Part shown: piece after piece, positions 42,357 to 51,186 of the stretch
Position numbering within the stretch: position 1 is the stretch's first letter
Layout: every line of letters begins with the position of its first letter
Assembly: GCF_013046825.1 (NCBI RefSeq)
Contig: NZ_CP053187.1
Span: 2,204,001 to 2,268,000 of the forward strand
Length of the DNA stretch: 64,000 nucleotides
Origin: Turicibacter sanguinis
GTDB taxonomy: Bacteria > Bacillota_I > Bacilli_A > MOL361 > Turicibacteraceae
Reading direction: 5' to 3'
The notes under the pieces: generated by a model
Told to the model about the DNA's origin: nothing
The model's input: the letters and a program-made list of their open reading frames with translations, nothing else
The model's database searches: none
Position numbers and translations under genes: made by a program

Positions 42357-42449
42357 TTTAACCTAAATTTTAAGTGAATAGTTTAGGATTTTAATTAGGT
42401 ATGACAAATAGACGGATGATGGTTGAAAAAAATGATAGTTTTAATTTTT

Positions 42450-42477
42450 TTGGTTTAATTGTATGATAGTGAGTAAC
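42450..42477 (+). promoter_or_regulatory. Candidate promoter of the Crp/Fnr-type gene
   Basis: -35 TTGGTT at 42450-42455, 16 bp, -10 TATGAT at 42472-42477. By eye only. Confidence 0.4.
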
Positions 42478-42534
42478 AGTGGGTAGAAAATAAATAGAAA
42501 AGAGTGAGTTGAGACGCAAAGATAGGAGCGAAGA

Positions 42535-43232
42535 ATGGATATGCAAAAAATTCATGAGTCGGTTTTCAACAAAATGGCCTTATTTTCAACTGTATCAAAA
42601 AATACCATTCAAAAGTTAAAAGAAGAGGTACGAGTCTGTCATTTTTCAAAAGGAGAGTACGTCATTCGGGACCGTGAGGTGACAGAATTAGTTTATATTG
42701 TGTTAAGTGGAAAGGTTTCTGTTTATAAATTAAGTGAGAACGGTGAAAAGCGAATTATTTTTATTCTAGACCAGGGTCATATTTTGAATGATGATTTAGT
42801 TCAAAATCTTCCCAGTGCCGTTAATTGTGAATGTTTTGAAGAATGTTGTATGTTAGCGTATGAAAAGGCGATGTTTATTAAATTAATGCAAACAGATTTT
42901 GAGTTAACAAAAGCTGTGTTGGGTCAGTATTCATCTAAACTTCGACGAACATATCGACAATTAAAAAATGCTCCAACTAATATTGCAATGGAAAAAAAAT
43001 AGCAGCTAAACTTTATCGCCTTTGTCATGACTATGGAATTCCAACATCAGATGGATATGTGATTGATATTCCGTTAAGTGTTGTTTATTTATCACAATTG
43101 GTGGGTGCACAACGAGAAACCGTCTCAAGAGCGTTGAAAAAATTAATTGATGCTGGGTTAGTTAGATATGAACATAAGAAAATATATATATCGGACCTTA
43201 AAGCATTAGGTGATTACCACAAAACTAAATAA
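42535..43232 (+). pseudogene. Crp/Fnr-family regulator with a frame break at A8
   Basis: The first frame (42535-43002) encodes the cyclic-nucleotide-binding-like sensor domain (KGEYVIRDREVTELVYIVLS, long dimer helix) and stops after MEKK. The DNA-binding domain lies in the -1 frame, from about 42999 to TAA 43232: LYRLCHDYGIP, VVYLSQLVGAQRETVSRALK and KLIDAGLVRYEHKKIYI, a typical Crp/Fnr winged helix. The two join at GAAAAAAAAT (A8 at 42992-42999). One extra A, a -1 ribosomal shift or polymerase slippage would restore a normal ~232 aa protein. It may be a true mutation, a sequencing error or deliberate slippage. It probably controls the asr operon just downstream. Confidence 0.75.
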
Positions 43233-43254
43233 AAGTCAAAAAAAACACTTATTT

Positions 43255-43289
43255 GTGATAAAAATCACCCAATGTGTGATTTTTATCAC
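43255..43289. promoter_or_regulatory. Two Crp/Fnr-type operators upstream of asrA
   Basis: GTGATAAAAATCAC (43255-43268) and GTGATTTTTATCAC (43276-43289), both perfect palindromes of Crp/Fnr form, centres 21 bp apart. Relative to a predicted start at 43324 they centre at about -62.5 and -41.5, the classic activating positions. The likely binder is the adjacent Crp/Fnr-type protein. Confidence 0.75.
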
Positions 43290-43311
43290 GGAATTTAGTT
43301 GTGAAATAGTA

Positions 43312-43317
43312 TACAAT
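43312..43317 (+). promoter_or_regulatory. Predicted -10 of the asr operon
   Basis: TACAAT at 43312-43317 (or TATACA at 43310-43315). There is no good -35, as expected for an activator-dependent promoter. Confidence 0.5.
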
Positions 43318-43320
43318 AAC

Positions 43321-43357
43321 CTCGTTCTAGTGAAAACTAAGCAACGAGTTTTTTTAT
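43321..43357 (+). terminator. Hairpin with T run at the asr promoter
   Basis: CTCGTT...AACGAG closes an inner TAGT-GAAA-ACTA stem with a GNRA-type loop, followed by TTTTTTTATTT. It can end the regulator's transcript. Because it begins at the expected asr start, it may also form a 5' stem on asr mRNA. Confidence 0.6.
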
Positions 43358-43377
43358 TTCCTAAGAAATGAGGTTTT

Positions 43378-44391
43378 ATGATGGGATTAAAGATGAATAA
43401 ATCAGATTTTAATACAGTCTTAGCCACACTTAACAAAGAGTATCGTATTTATGCTCCTAAAAATTTTAAGGGGCAAGGGACATTTTCAGATACTGATCGT
43501 GTTCGCTATGGAGAGATTCAATCAATTGAAGAGATTATTTTTGATGTTAAATCAAGTTTTTCATATAAAGAAGTGATTCTACCAATCACACAAACGTTAT
43601 TCTTCTTTACAGAGGATGAGGTAAAAGAAGCAAAGATGAATGAAGAGAAAATATTAATTTTCTTAAGAAGCTGTGATATGCATGCCGTTCGTCGTTTAGA
43701 TGAAATCTATTTAAATAATGGTGGATTCGAGGATATTTATTATAAAAAGTTCCGTGAAAAAACAAAGTTCGTTGTTATGGGATGTGCACAAAGTTTTGAA
43801 AGTTGCTTCTGTGTGGATATGGAAACCAATCGCTTTGATCAGTATGACTCATATATTCATGTTGAAGGAGACGTCGTTTCATTCGATGTAAAGGATGAAG
43901 AATTAAGAAAGCTTTTAGTGGAATTAGACCATAATTCAACTGAAATTAAACCACAATTTGTGACTAGTAATCCGACTCGTGTTAAGATCCCAGAAAAATT
44001 AGATCTTCGAGTTGTCTACTCACCTGTTTGGGAAGAGTATAGTGCTCGTTGTATCGGTTGTGGACGTTGTAATTTTGTTTGTCCAACGTGTACTTGCTAT
44101 ACAATGCAAGATATTTTTTACAAAGACAATCAAAAATGTGGAGAACGTCGTCGTGTTTGGGCTTCTTGTCAAGTTCATGGCTTTACGGATATGGCTGGGG
44201 GACATTCATTTAGACAAACAAATGGACAAAAAATGCGTTTTAAAGTCATGCACAAAATTTATGACTATAAAAAGCGATTTGGATATCATATGTGCGTGGG
44301 TTGTGGACGTTGTGATGATATTTGTCCAGAGTATATCTCGTTTTCAAATTGTATCAATAAATTAGAAAAAGCGATGGATGAGGTGGAGTAA
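43378..44391 (+). CDS. asrA: Anaerobic sulfite reductase subunit A
   Basis: 337 aa. Iron-sulfur subunit of the Salmonella/clostridial-type anaerobic sulfite reductase, which reduces sulfite to sulfide with NADH. The C-terminal third has two ferredoxin-like cysteine sets: CIGCGRCNFVCPTCTCY and MCVGCGRCDDICPEY. The central part FLRSCDMHAVRRLDEI and VVMGCAQSFESCFCVDM is also typical of AsrA. GAGG at 43370-43373 could serve ATG 43378 or 43381. It overlaps the space of asrB by a few bases, and the operon follows the double Crp/Fnr-type site. Confidence 0.93.
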   Translation: MMGLKMNKSDFNTVLATLNKEYRIYAPKNFKGQGTFSDTDRVRYGEIQSIEEIIFDVKSSFSYKEVILPITQTLFFFTEDEVKEAKMNEEKILIFLRSCDMHAVRRLDEIYLNNGGFEDIYYKKFREKTKFVVMGCAQSFESCFCVDMETNRFDQYDSYIHVEGDVVSFDVKDEELRKLLVELDHNSTEIKPQFVTSNPTRVKIPEKLDLRVVYSPVWEEYSARCIGCGRCNFVCPTCTCYTMQDIFYKDNQKCGERRRVWASCQVHGFTDMAGGHSFRQTNGQKMRFKVMHKIYDYKKRFGYHMCVGCGRCDDICPEYISFSNCINKLEKAMDEVE

Positions 44392-44392
44392 T

Positions 44393-45187
44393 ATGGAAAT
44401 CAATGAATACATCCCATTTTTATCAGAAATAAAAGAAGTCATTCAACATACTGAAATTGAGTATACATTCCGAATGTCATTCACGGGAGATGTGAAACCA
44501 GGACAATTCTTTGAAGTATCGATTCCAAAGTATGGAGAGGCTCCCATCTCAGTAAGTGGAATCGGAGAAGATTTTGTAGATTTAACCATTCGTAAAGTGG
44601 GGCGTGTGACAAACGAAATCTTCAATACATATGTTGGTGACAAGTTATTCTTACGTGGTCCTTATGGAAATGGATTTGATGTGGAGCTATATAAAGATAA
44701 AGAATTAATTGTCGTAGCAGGTGGAACAGGATTATCGCCGGTGCGTGGTGTAGTGGATTATTTTGCGACGCATTCAGATCAAACGAAAGGATTTACATTA
44801 ATCACAGGATTTAAGTCACCTGAAGATGTATTATTTAAGTCAGATTTAGCACGATGGGAAACATCAGCCAATGTGATTTTAACCGTGGATCAGGCACCAG
44901 AAGGGTATACTGGAAATGTTGGGTTAGTAACCAAGTACATTCCAGAGTTGAACATTGAGAATTTAAATGAAGTTCAAGTGATTGTGGTTGGACCTCCTAT
45001 GATGATGCATTTTACGGTTCAAGAATTTTTAAAACGTGGCATTGCACAGGAGCAAATTTGGATTTCGCAAGAACGTAAAATGTGTTGTGGAATTGGGAAA
45101 TGTGGTCACTGTAAAATTGATGATACGTATATCTGCTTAGATGGACCCGTTTTCAATTACACTAAAGGAAAAGATTTAATCGATTAG
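44393..45187 (+). CDS. asrB: Anaerobic sulfite reductase subunit B
   Basis: ATG 44393 behind GAGGTGGAG is preferred to a frame start at 44378 inside asrA (264 aa). It is the flavin/NADH-handling electron-transfer subunit: FAD domain with GQFFEVSIPKYGEAPISVS, LRGPYGNGF, NAD site VVAGGTGLSPVRGVV, and a C-terminal CCGIGKCGHCKIDDTYICLDGP 2Fe-2S-type cysteine set split as CCGIGKCGHC and YIC. It passes electrons from NADH to AsrA/AsrC. Its stop is 13 bases before asrC. Confidence 0.93.
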   Translation: MEINEYIPFLSEIKEVIQHTEIEYTFRMSFTGDVKPGQFFEVSIPKYGEAPISVSGIGEDFVDLTIRKVGRVTNEIFNTYVGDKLFLRGPYGNGFDVELYKDKELIVVAGGTGLSPVRGVVDYFATHSDQTKGFTLITGFKSPEDVLFKSDLARWETSANVILTVDQAPEGYTGNVGLVTKYIPELNIENLNEVQVIVVGPPMMMHFTVQEFLKRGIAQEQIWISQERKMCCGIGKCGHCKIDDTYICLDGPVFNYTKGKDLID

Positions 45188-45200
45188 GGAGGTTAGTCAC

Positions 45201-46166
45201 ATGGATATGAATACAAAGTCACTTAAAAAAAATGCTTTCCGTGTTACTAAGCATCGAGGGGTTACAGCATCTAGGGTGCGTGTACCGGGAGGTTATTTAA
45301 AAGCTGATTTATTATTAAAAATTTATGATATTGCTAATACTTATGGAAATGGATCAGTGCATATTACAATCCGTCAAGGTTTTGAAATTCCAGGCATTAA
45401 ATTTGAAGATATTCCGAAAGTTAATGAATTACTTCAACCGATTATTGATGAACTTGAGATCAATCAAGAAGTGGAAGGAACAGGATACTCAGCAGCGGGA
45501 ACACGTAACGTTTCAGCTTGTATTGGAAATAACGTTTGTCCTTTTGCAAACTATAATACAACGAAGTTTGCCAAACGTATTGAAAAAGAAATTTTCCCAA
45601 ATGATTTACACTTTAAAATTGCATTAACGGGATGTCCAAATGACTGTATAAAAGCACGTATGCAAGACTTTGGAATTATTGGGATGACAATGCCGCAATA
45701 TGATAAAGATCGTTGTATTTCTTGTGGAGCTTGCGTAAGGGCTTGTAAGAAAAAGGCAACGGGAGCTTTAAGTGCTGAGAACTTTAAAGTGTTACGTGAT
45801 GGATCTAAATGTATCGGATGTGGAGAATGTGTGATTCAATGTCCAACAGCTGCCTGGACGCGTAGTCAGAAAAAATATTATCGTTTAGTGATTATGGGAC
45901 GTACAGGTAAGAAAAATCCACGTTTAGCGGAAGACTTTATGATTTGGGCAGATGAAGATACAATTGTAAAAGTCATTACAAATACGTATAAATATGTAAC
46001 AGAATATATCGATAAAGAAGCACCAGGTGGAAAAGAACATATCGGCTATATTGTGGACCGAACAGGATTTATGGAGTTCAAAAAATGGGCACTTGACGGA
46101 ATCGAGCTAAATGATGAAATCATTGTTAAAGATAATGTGTATTGGAATGGTGTTCGATACGTATAA
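45201..46166 (+). CDS. asrC: Anaerobic sulfite reductase subunit C (sirohaem subunit)
   Basis: 321 aa catalytic subunit. Sirohaem/4Fe-4S site: SACIGNNVCPFAN (CxxxxxC) and TGCPNDCIKARMQD (CxxxC). Between these and the end are two ferredoxin-like sets: CISCGACVRACKK and CIGCGECVIQCPT. N-terminal part RVPGGYLKADLLLKI and VHITIRQGFEIPGI is the parachute-like domain of sulfite reductases. It reduces sulfite by six electrons to sulfide. Some sulfite reductases also reduce nitrite, relevant to the nitrate genes next door. GGGAGG precedes ATG 45201. Confidence 0.93.
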   Translation: MDMNTKSLKKNAFRVTKHRGVTASRVRVPGGYLKADLLLKIYDIANTYGNGSVHITIRQGFEIPGIKFEDIPKVNELLQPIIDELEINQEVEGTGYSAAGTRNVSACIGNNVCPFANYNTTKFAKRIEKEIFPNDLHFKIALTGCPNDCIKARMQDFGIIGMTMPQYDKDRCISCGACVRACKKKATGALSAENFKVLRDGSKCIGCGECVIQCPTAAWTRSQKKYYRLVIMGRTGKKNPRLAEDFMIWADEDTIVKVITNTYKYVTEYIDKEAPGGKEHIGYIVDRTGFMEFKKWALDGIELNDEIIVKDNVYWNGVRYV

Positions 46167-46283
46167 TCCATCAGATGATACCGTTGATGATGTGAGATTG
46201 AAATGTCAGGGATTATTCATGAATTTGAAAGTTTTGGATACAATAAGGAAGAAAAAATCCCGTCTTAATAAAAGGAGTTATTT

Positions 46284-48371
46284 ATGAAAAAAGTACAATC
46301 AACTTGTAACTATTGTTCTTTAGCATGTAATATCGATTTTATGGTTGAAGATGAAACAATAAAAAAAGTCATTCCAACAAAAGGGTATCCTGTCAATAAT
46401 GGATTTTCATGTATAAAAGGTCTTAATTTAGATAAACAACATTCTATCATTAAACCTAATCCATTACCTCGTTTAAAACAGGAAGATGGAAGTTTTAAAC
46501 ATGTTTCTTGGGATGAAGCGTTTCAATATACGGCCTCTAAATTAACAGAAATTAGCGAAAAATATGGTCGCGAAAGTGTAGCCGGAATTAGTACCGGACA
46601 ATTAACTCTTGAAGAAATGGCGTTATATGGACATGTCATGCGTAACTTCATGGGGGCTAATGTAGATGGAAATACACGTTTATGTATGGCGACAAGTGTT
46701 GTTGCACATAAACAAAGCTTTGGATTCGATGCCCCACCGTATACGTTAAATGATTTTGAATTATCGGATACGATTATTTTAATTGGGGCCAACCCTGTGG
46801 TGGCACATCCAATTATTTGGGGACGAATCAAAGCTAATAAAATTCCAGGTAAAAAAGTGATTGTCATTGATCCACGTAATTCTGAGACAGCTAAACGTGC
46901 CGATTATTTCTATCGTTTAAAAGCGAAGTCAGATTTAACGTTAATGTATACGTTAGCAAATACGTTAATTGAAAAAGGATGGATTGATGAAGCTTATATC
47001 GAAGCTCATACTGAAAACTTTGAAGCTTTTAAAGAATTTGTCAAAGACTATACATTAGATCAAGTTGAAGAAAAAACACATATCACGGCACAACAAGTTC
47101 TTGAATTAGCAACGATGATTCATGAAGGAAAAAATGTTTCACTTTGGTGGACAATGGGAATTAACCAAGGCTATGAAGCCGTTCGTAATGCTCAGGCCAT
47201 TATTAATATTGCTCTAATGACTGGAAACATTGGACGTCCAGGAACAGGAGCTAACTCGATTACCGGACAAAGTAATGCAATGGGATCTCGACTTTTTAGT
47301 AATACAGCCGGATTATATGGGGGTGGAGATTACGATAATTCAGTGAGACGTGCAGCTGTTGCGAATGCACTAGGAATAGAGGAGTCTTTACTTCCAACTA
47401 AACCAACGCTTCCTTATAATGCAATCATTGAGAAAATCAATGCAGGAGAAATTAAAGCTCTTTGGATTTTATGTACAAATCCTCGTCATTCATGGATTAA
47501 TAATGAAACCTTTAAAGAAGCTATGGAGAAATTAGAACTCTTTATCGTTCAAGATATTTATGATGATACAGAAAGCTCAGAAAATTGTGATGTGTTCTTC
47601 CCAGTTGTTTCAGGTCTTAAAAAAGAAGGAACGATTATTAATACAGAACGTCGTTTATCAGCCGTTCGTCCTGCGTTACAAATGGAAGAGAACGAAATGA
47701 ATGATTTCAATGTGATTTTAAATGTTGGAAAAGCACTTGGAATGGGGTCATTACTAGATGCGTGGCAAACCCCTCGTGATGTGTTTAACTTAATGAAAAA
47801 ATGTTCAAAAGGAATGCCATGTGATATTACAGGTGTGGACTATGATGGATTAGTAGATTCTAAAGGAATTCAATGGCCATTTAAAGAAGGCGATGTTTTA
47901 ACAGAAGATCAACGTCGTTTATATGAAGATGGTCAATTCTATACACCAAGTAAAAAAGCAAAATTTATGTTTGAAAATCCAATGGATAACCCATTAAAAC
48001 TGAGTGAGGATTTCCCTTATATCCTAAATACAGGTCGTGGAACGGTTGGACAATGGCATACTCAATCAAGAACACGTGAAATTCCTTACGTTAATGATGC
48101 CGTGTCACATCAAGCCTACATTCATATTAATGAAAAACTTGCTAAAGAATTAGGAATTGAAAATCAAGAAATCATTGAAGTGTCTTCAATCAATGGTGTA
48201 AGTAAACAATTTATGGCCATGATTTCAGATACAGTTGCTTATGATGAGTTATTTGCACCGATTCACTATATTGAAACGAATGCCTTAACACCATCATTAT
48301 ATGATAGTTATTCAAAAGAACCATCTTATAAGAGTACACCAGTTCAAATCAAAAAAGTGAAGGGGGCATAA
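46284..48371 (+). CDS. Molybdopterin nitrate reductase catalytic subunit (clostridial NarA-like)
   Basis: 695 aa molybdoenzyme of the DMSO-reductase superfamily. An N-terminal 4Fe-4S set CNYCSLACN...GFSCIKG; Mo-ligand region GNTRLCMATSVVAHKQSFGF with a Cys ligand, the form found in NapA/NasA-type nitrate reductases rather than the Sec/Cys-His form of formate dehydrogenase H; and a C-terminal LNTGRGTVGQWHTQSRTR pterin loop. No Tat signal, so it is cytoplasmic. With the following 136 aa and 411 aa genes it matches in size and order the nar operon of Clostridium perfringens. AAAGGAG precedes ATG 46284. Formate dehydrogenase remains a lesser alternative. Confidence 0.78.
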   Translation: MKKVQSTCNYCSLACNIDFMVEDETIKKVIPTKGYPVNNGFSCIKGLNLDKQHSIIKPNPLPRLKQEDGSFKHVSWDEAFQYTASKLTEISEKYGRESVAGISTGQLTLEEMALYGHVMRNFMGANVDGNTRLCMATSVVAHKQSFGFDAPPYTLNDFELSDTIILIGANPVVAHPIIWGRIKANKIPGKKVIVIDPRNSETAKRADYFYRLKAKSDLTLMYTLANTLIEKGWIDEAYIEAHTENFEAFKEFVKDYTLDQVEEKTHITAQQVLELATMIHEGKNVSLWWTMGINQGYEAVRNAQAIINIALMTGNIGRPGTGANSITGQSNAMGSRLFSNTAGLYGGGDYDNSVRRAAVANALGIEESLLPTKPTLPYNAIIEKINAGEIKALWILCTNPRHSWINNETFKEAMEKLELFIVQDIYDDTESSENCDVFFPVVSGLKKEGTIINTERRLSAVRPALQMEENEMNDFNVILNVGKALGMGSLLDAWQTPRDVFNLMKKCSKGMPCDITGVDYDGLVDSKGIQWPFKEGDVLTEDQRRLYEDGQFYTPSKKAKFMFENPMDNPLKLSEDFPYILNTGRGTVGQWHTQSRTREIPYVNDAVSHQAYIHINEKLAKELGIENQEIIEVSSINGVSKQFMAMISDTVAYDELFAPIHYIETNALTPSLYDSYSKEPSYKSTPVQIKKVKGA

Positions 48372-48373
48372 AC

Positions 48374-48784
48374 ATGGAACGCATTAAGATTGATCGCAGC
48401 AAGTGTATTAGTTGTTTAACATGTGTCACAGCATGTATTGTGTCTCATGATAGTGAAGATTCAAGAAACCGTGTCGTGATTGATAGTAAAGGAAAAAATA
48501 GTCCTATTTTCTGTCGTCATTGTGATTTACCAGAATGTGTTTATACGTGTATGACAGGTGCCATGAGTAAAAATCAAGAAACAGGATATGTTCAATATGA
48601 TAAAACACGTTGTGCAAGTTGCTATATGTGTATTATGGCATGCCCTTACGGTGTCTTAAGAGCGGACCGTTTTGAACAAAAATATATTATGAAATGTGAT
48701 ATGTGTACTTCGACAGAATGTAAAACACCTCAATGTGTCGCAAATTGTCCAATGGAAGCTATCACACTTGAGGAGGTAAAATAA
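48374..48784 (+). CDS. Polyferredoxin electron-transfer subunit (NarB/CooF-like)
   Basis: 136 aa with sixteen or more cysteines in four 4Fe-4S sets: CISCLTCVTACIVSHD, CRHCDLPECVYTC, CASCYMCIMACPYG and CDMCTSTECKTPQCVANC. It resembles HycB/CooF-type subunits that wire a flavoprotein to a catalytic molybdenum or nickel enzyme. It starts three bases after the catalytic gene and stops one base before the FAD gene begins, so all three are co-translated. Confidence 0.85.
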   Translation: MERIKIDRSKCISCLTCVTACIVSHDSEDSRNRVVIDSKGKNSPIFCRHCDLPECVYTCMTGAMSKNQETGYVQYDKTRCASCYMCIMACPYGVLRADRFEQKYIMKCDMCTSTECKTPQCVANCPMEAITLEEVK

Positions 48785-48785
48785 C

Positions 48786-50021
48786 ATGAACTATGTCATT
48801 GTCGGTGCCTCAGCCGCAGGTGTGAATGGTGCAAAGTATTTACGCCAAATGGAACCAGACGCTAACATCACCTTAATTTCAAAAGATGAGTACATCTATT
48901 CACGTTGTATTCTACATCATTATTTAGAGGGAATCCGAGATATCAAAAAACTTGAATTCGTAGAAGATGGATTTATTGAAAGAAATAAGATTAACTGGAT
49001 TAAAGGAGTAAGTGTTGAAGCATTAGATAAGGATAAAAAAGAGTTGACCTTATCTAATGGTGATGTTGTTTCTTATGATAAAGTTTTACTAGCAACAGGT
49101 GCTTCAACCTTCTTCCCTCCAGTGAAAAATTTAAAAGAAGCTAAAAATGTTTATGGCCTTCGTAACTTAGATGATGCGATTGAAATCAAAGAAAAAGCGA
49201 AATTAGCAACAAATATCGTGGTAATGGGGGCAGGGCTTGTTGGGATTGATGCCTTAACAGGTCTGCTACACTATGGAAAAAATTTAACATTAGTTGAGTT
49301 TAAAGGACATATGCTCTCAATTCAGTTAGATAAAAAGGCTGCTAAACGATATCAAGATGCTTTTACAAACGAAGGGGTGACTCAATATTATGATACTGCG
49401 GTGCAAGAAGTCATCTTAGATGATGAAGGAGCAGTCAAAGAATTAGTCTTATCAAATGGATTAACGATTCCTTGTGATTTCTTGATTGTGGCAACGGGTG
49501 TTCGTTCAAATGTTGCCTTCTTAGAAGGTAGTGGAATTGAATGCGATCGATTTGGACTTATTTTTAACGAATATGGTCAAACCAATGATGAATCAGTATT
49601 TGGTGCGGGAGATATTTCAGGACGAAATCCAATTTGGCCAGCAGCTGTTAAAGAAGGAATTATTGCAGTAAGTAATATGTGTGGAAAAACACGTGAGTTA
49701 ACAGATTTCTTTGCAAGTAAATCAACCATGAATTTTTTACATATTCCAACGATGTCACTTGGAACACCAGAACCAGCAGATGAAACTTACACGGTTGAAG
49801 TAGACTGTGACGAAGCTTTAAATTATAAAAAAATTATCCATAAAGATGGAGTAATCTATGGGGCGATTATCCAAGGAGATTTATCTTATTCGGGTGTCTT
49901 AACACAATTGATTAAAGAAAAGATAAACATCTCAAAAGTGGAAAAATCTATCTTCAATATTGATTATTCTGATTTCTTCCATTTAACAGATAACTGTGAA
50001 TATACGTATCAAGAAAAGTAG
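48786..50021 (+). CDS. FAD-dependent NAD(P)H oxidoreductase (NarC-like)
   Basis: 411 aa pyridine nucleotide-disulfide oxidoreductase fold. FAD site IVGASAAGVNGAKYLR; NAD site VVMGAGLVGIDALTGLL; second FAD motif ESVFGAGDISG; C-terminal extension of about 90 residues. ISRCILHHYLEG near residue 40 is typical of NADH:acceptor reductases acting with rubredoxin or ferredoxin. It probably feeds electrons from NADH through the polyferredoxin to the molybdoenzyme. The C. perfringens NarC protein has this size and place. GAGGTAAAATAAC precedes ATG 48786. Confidence 0.82.
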   Translation: MNYVIVGASAAGVNGAKYLRQMEPDANITLISKDEYIYSRCILHHYLEGIRDIKKLEFVEDGFIERNKINWIKGVSVEALDKDKKELTLSNGDVVSYDKVLLATGASTFFPPVKNLKEAKNVYGLRNLDDAIEIKEKAKLATNIVVMGAGLVGIDALTGLLHYGKNLTLVEFKGHMLSIQLDKKAAKRYQDAFTNEGVTQYYDTAVQEVILDDEGAVKELVLSNGLTIPCDFLIVATGVRSNVAFLEGSGIECDRFGLIFNEYGQTNDESVFGAGDISGRNPIWPAAVKEGIIAVSNMCGKTRELTDFFASKSTMNFLHIPTMSLGTPEPADETYTVEVDCDEALNYKKIIHKDGVIYGAIIQGDLSYSGVLTQLIKEKINISKVEKSIFNIDYSDFFHLTDNCEYTYQEK

Positions 50022-50068
50022 AGAGTATTTTGTATCGGTAGTTAAAAACGAAAGAGGAGTTTCAACGT

Positions 50069-51010
50069 ATGAAAAATTTGATTAGTAAGATTGCAAATCT
50101 TCCGGTTGGAGTGATTGCAACCTGTGTTGGGATGGCGACGCTTTCTAACGTCTATTTGACGCTTGGATACACAGGCATTCGTCATGTGAGTATGATGATT
50201 GCAGCAGTGATTTGGATTGCTGCGTTCATTAAAATCACGGTTCATTTTAAAACATTTAAACAAGAGTATCAAAATGTCGTTCCAGCTAGTTTATATGCCA
50301 CTTTTACCATGTTAACGATGATCCTAGGGAGTTATATCTTTAGCTATCAACAGACAATTGGAAAAGCCATTTGGTTAACAGGTGTTTGTCTTCATATTCT
50401 GCATATCTTAATTTTTACATATCGAAATGTGATTAAAGGTGTGAAAAAAGAGACCTTTATTCCAAGTTGGTTTGTAACTTATAACGGATTACTAGTTTCA
50501 ACCGTTGTTGGAACGGCTATGAACGAGCCAATGTTATCAAAATGTATTGTCTTTTATGGAATTACAGTCTTTATCATTATTATCCCATTTATGATTATCC
50601 GTATGATTAAACGACCAATCCCGGATGCTTTATATCATACAAGTGCTATTTTATTAGCACCAAGTAGTTTATGTTTAGTTAGTTATTTAAACGTCATCCC
50701 AAACCCTAATGCTGTCGTGGTTTATTGTTTATACGCAGCAGTCTTTGCAACGTTAATTTTTATTTTAATCAGTATCCCTAAATTTTTTAAACCTGCATTC
50801 CACCCAGGCTTTGCAGGATTAACATTCCCACTAGCAATTGGAGTGGTGGCGTCAATGAAAATGTCAAACTTCTTAATGGCACAGGGAATGGAAACACTTG
50901 GAGCATTTATTAAAGAAGTTTCAGGCATTCAAATCTATATGACAACGGCAATTATTGCTTTTGTTTTCTATAACTTTGTAAGACTTTTTGTGAAGTCTTA
51001 TCAAAAATAA
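50069..51010 (+). CDS. TDT-family transporter, first of a tandem pair
   Basis: 313 aa with about ten membrane helices, the TehA/Ssu1 plan. Marks include IANLPVGVIATCVGMATLSN, VPASLYATFTMLTMI, SWFVTYNGLLVSTVVGTAM and FHPGFAGLTFPLAIGV with a Phe-rich helix. Databases often call this branch exfoliative toxin A/B, which is a misnomer. Members include the fungal sulfite exporter Ssu1 and TehA; anion flux of sulfite, nitrite or formate would fit the neighbours, but this is inference. AGAGGAG precedes ATG 50069, 47 bases after the FAD gene, with no terminator between. Confidence 0.82.
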   Translation: MKNLISKIANLPVGVIATCVGMATLSNVYLTLGYTGIRHVSMMIAAVIWIAAFIKITVHFKTFKQEYQNVVPASLYATFTMLTMILGSYIFSYQQTIGKAIWLTGVCLHILHILIFTYRNVIKGVKKETFIPSWFVTYNGLLVSTVVGTAMNEPMLSKCIVFYGITVFIIIIPFMIIRMIKRPIPDALYHTSAILLAPSSLCLVSYLNVIPNPNAVVVYCLYAAVFATLIFILISIPKFFKPAFHPGFAGLTFPLAIGVVASMKMSNFLMAQGMETLGAFIKEVSGIQIYMTTAIIAFVFYNFVRLFVKSYQK

Positions 51011-51056
51011 TGATTAATTGATAGCCCTTTTAAAATGTAATTTACCCCTTATTGAT

Positions 51057-51094
51057 AAAACCAACATTGATTTGAATCAGTGTTGGTTTTTTTA
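51057..51094 (+). terminator. Intrinsic terminator after first TDT gene
   Basis: Stem AAAACCAACATTGATT with AATCAGTGTTGGTTTT (one G-T pair), then T run. Confidence 0.85.
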
Positions 51095-51186
51095 TGCGTA
51101 AATTAATTATGCTTTGAATAACTTTGGATAAACTAAAGATAGCAAATAGAAATAGTAATTTTAAAAAAGAAATGGAGTGCTAGAGT

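Noticed and set aside
43255-43289. The two palindromes read as a single terminator hairpin
   Set aside because: No T run follows, and spacing and position fit operators better. A real terminator-like hairpin with T7 follows at 43321.
46167-46283. A Crp/Fnr site upstream of the nar-like operon
   Set aside because: Only degenerate half-sites (such as ATGTGAGATTGAAATGTCA) are seen; not enough to call.
46523-46867. Minus-strand 114-codon frame within the molybdoenzyme gene
   Set aside because: Antisense shadow; the plus strand is a clear conserved enzyme.
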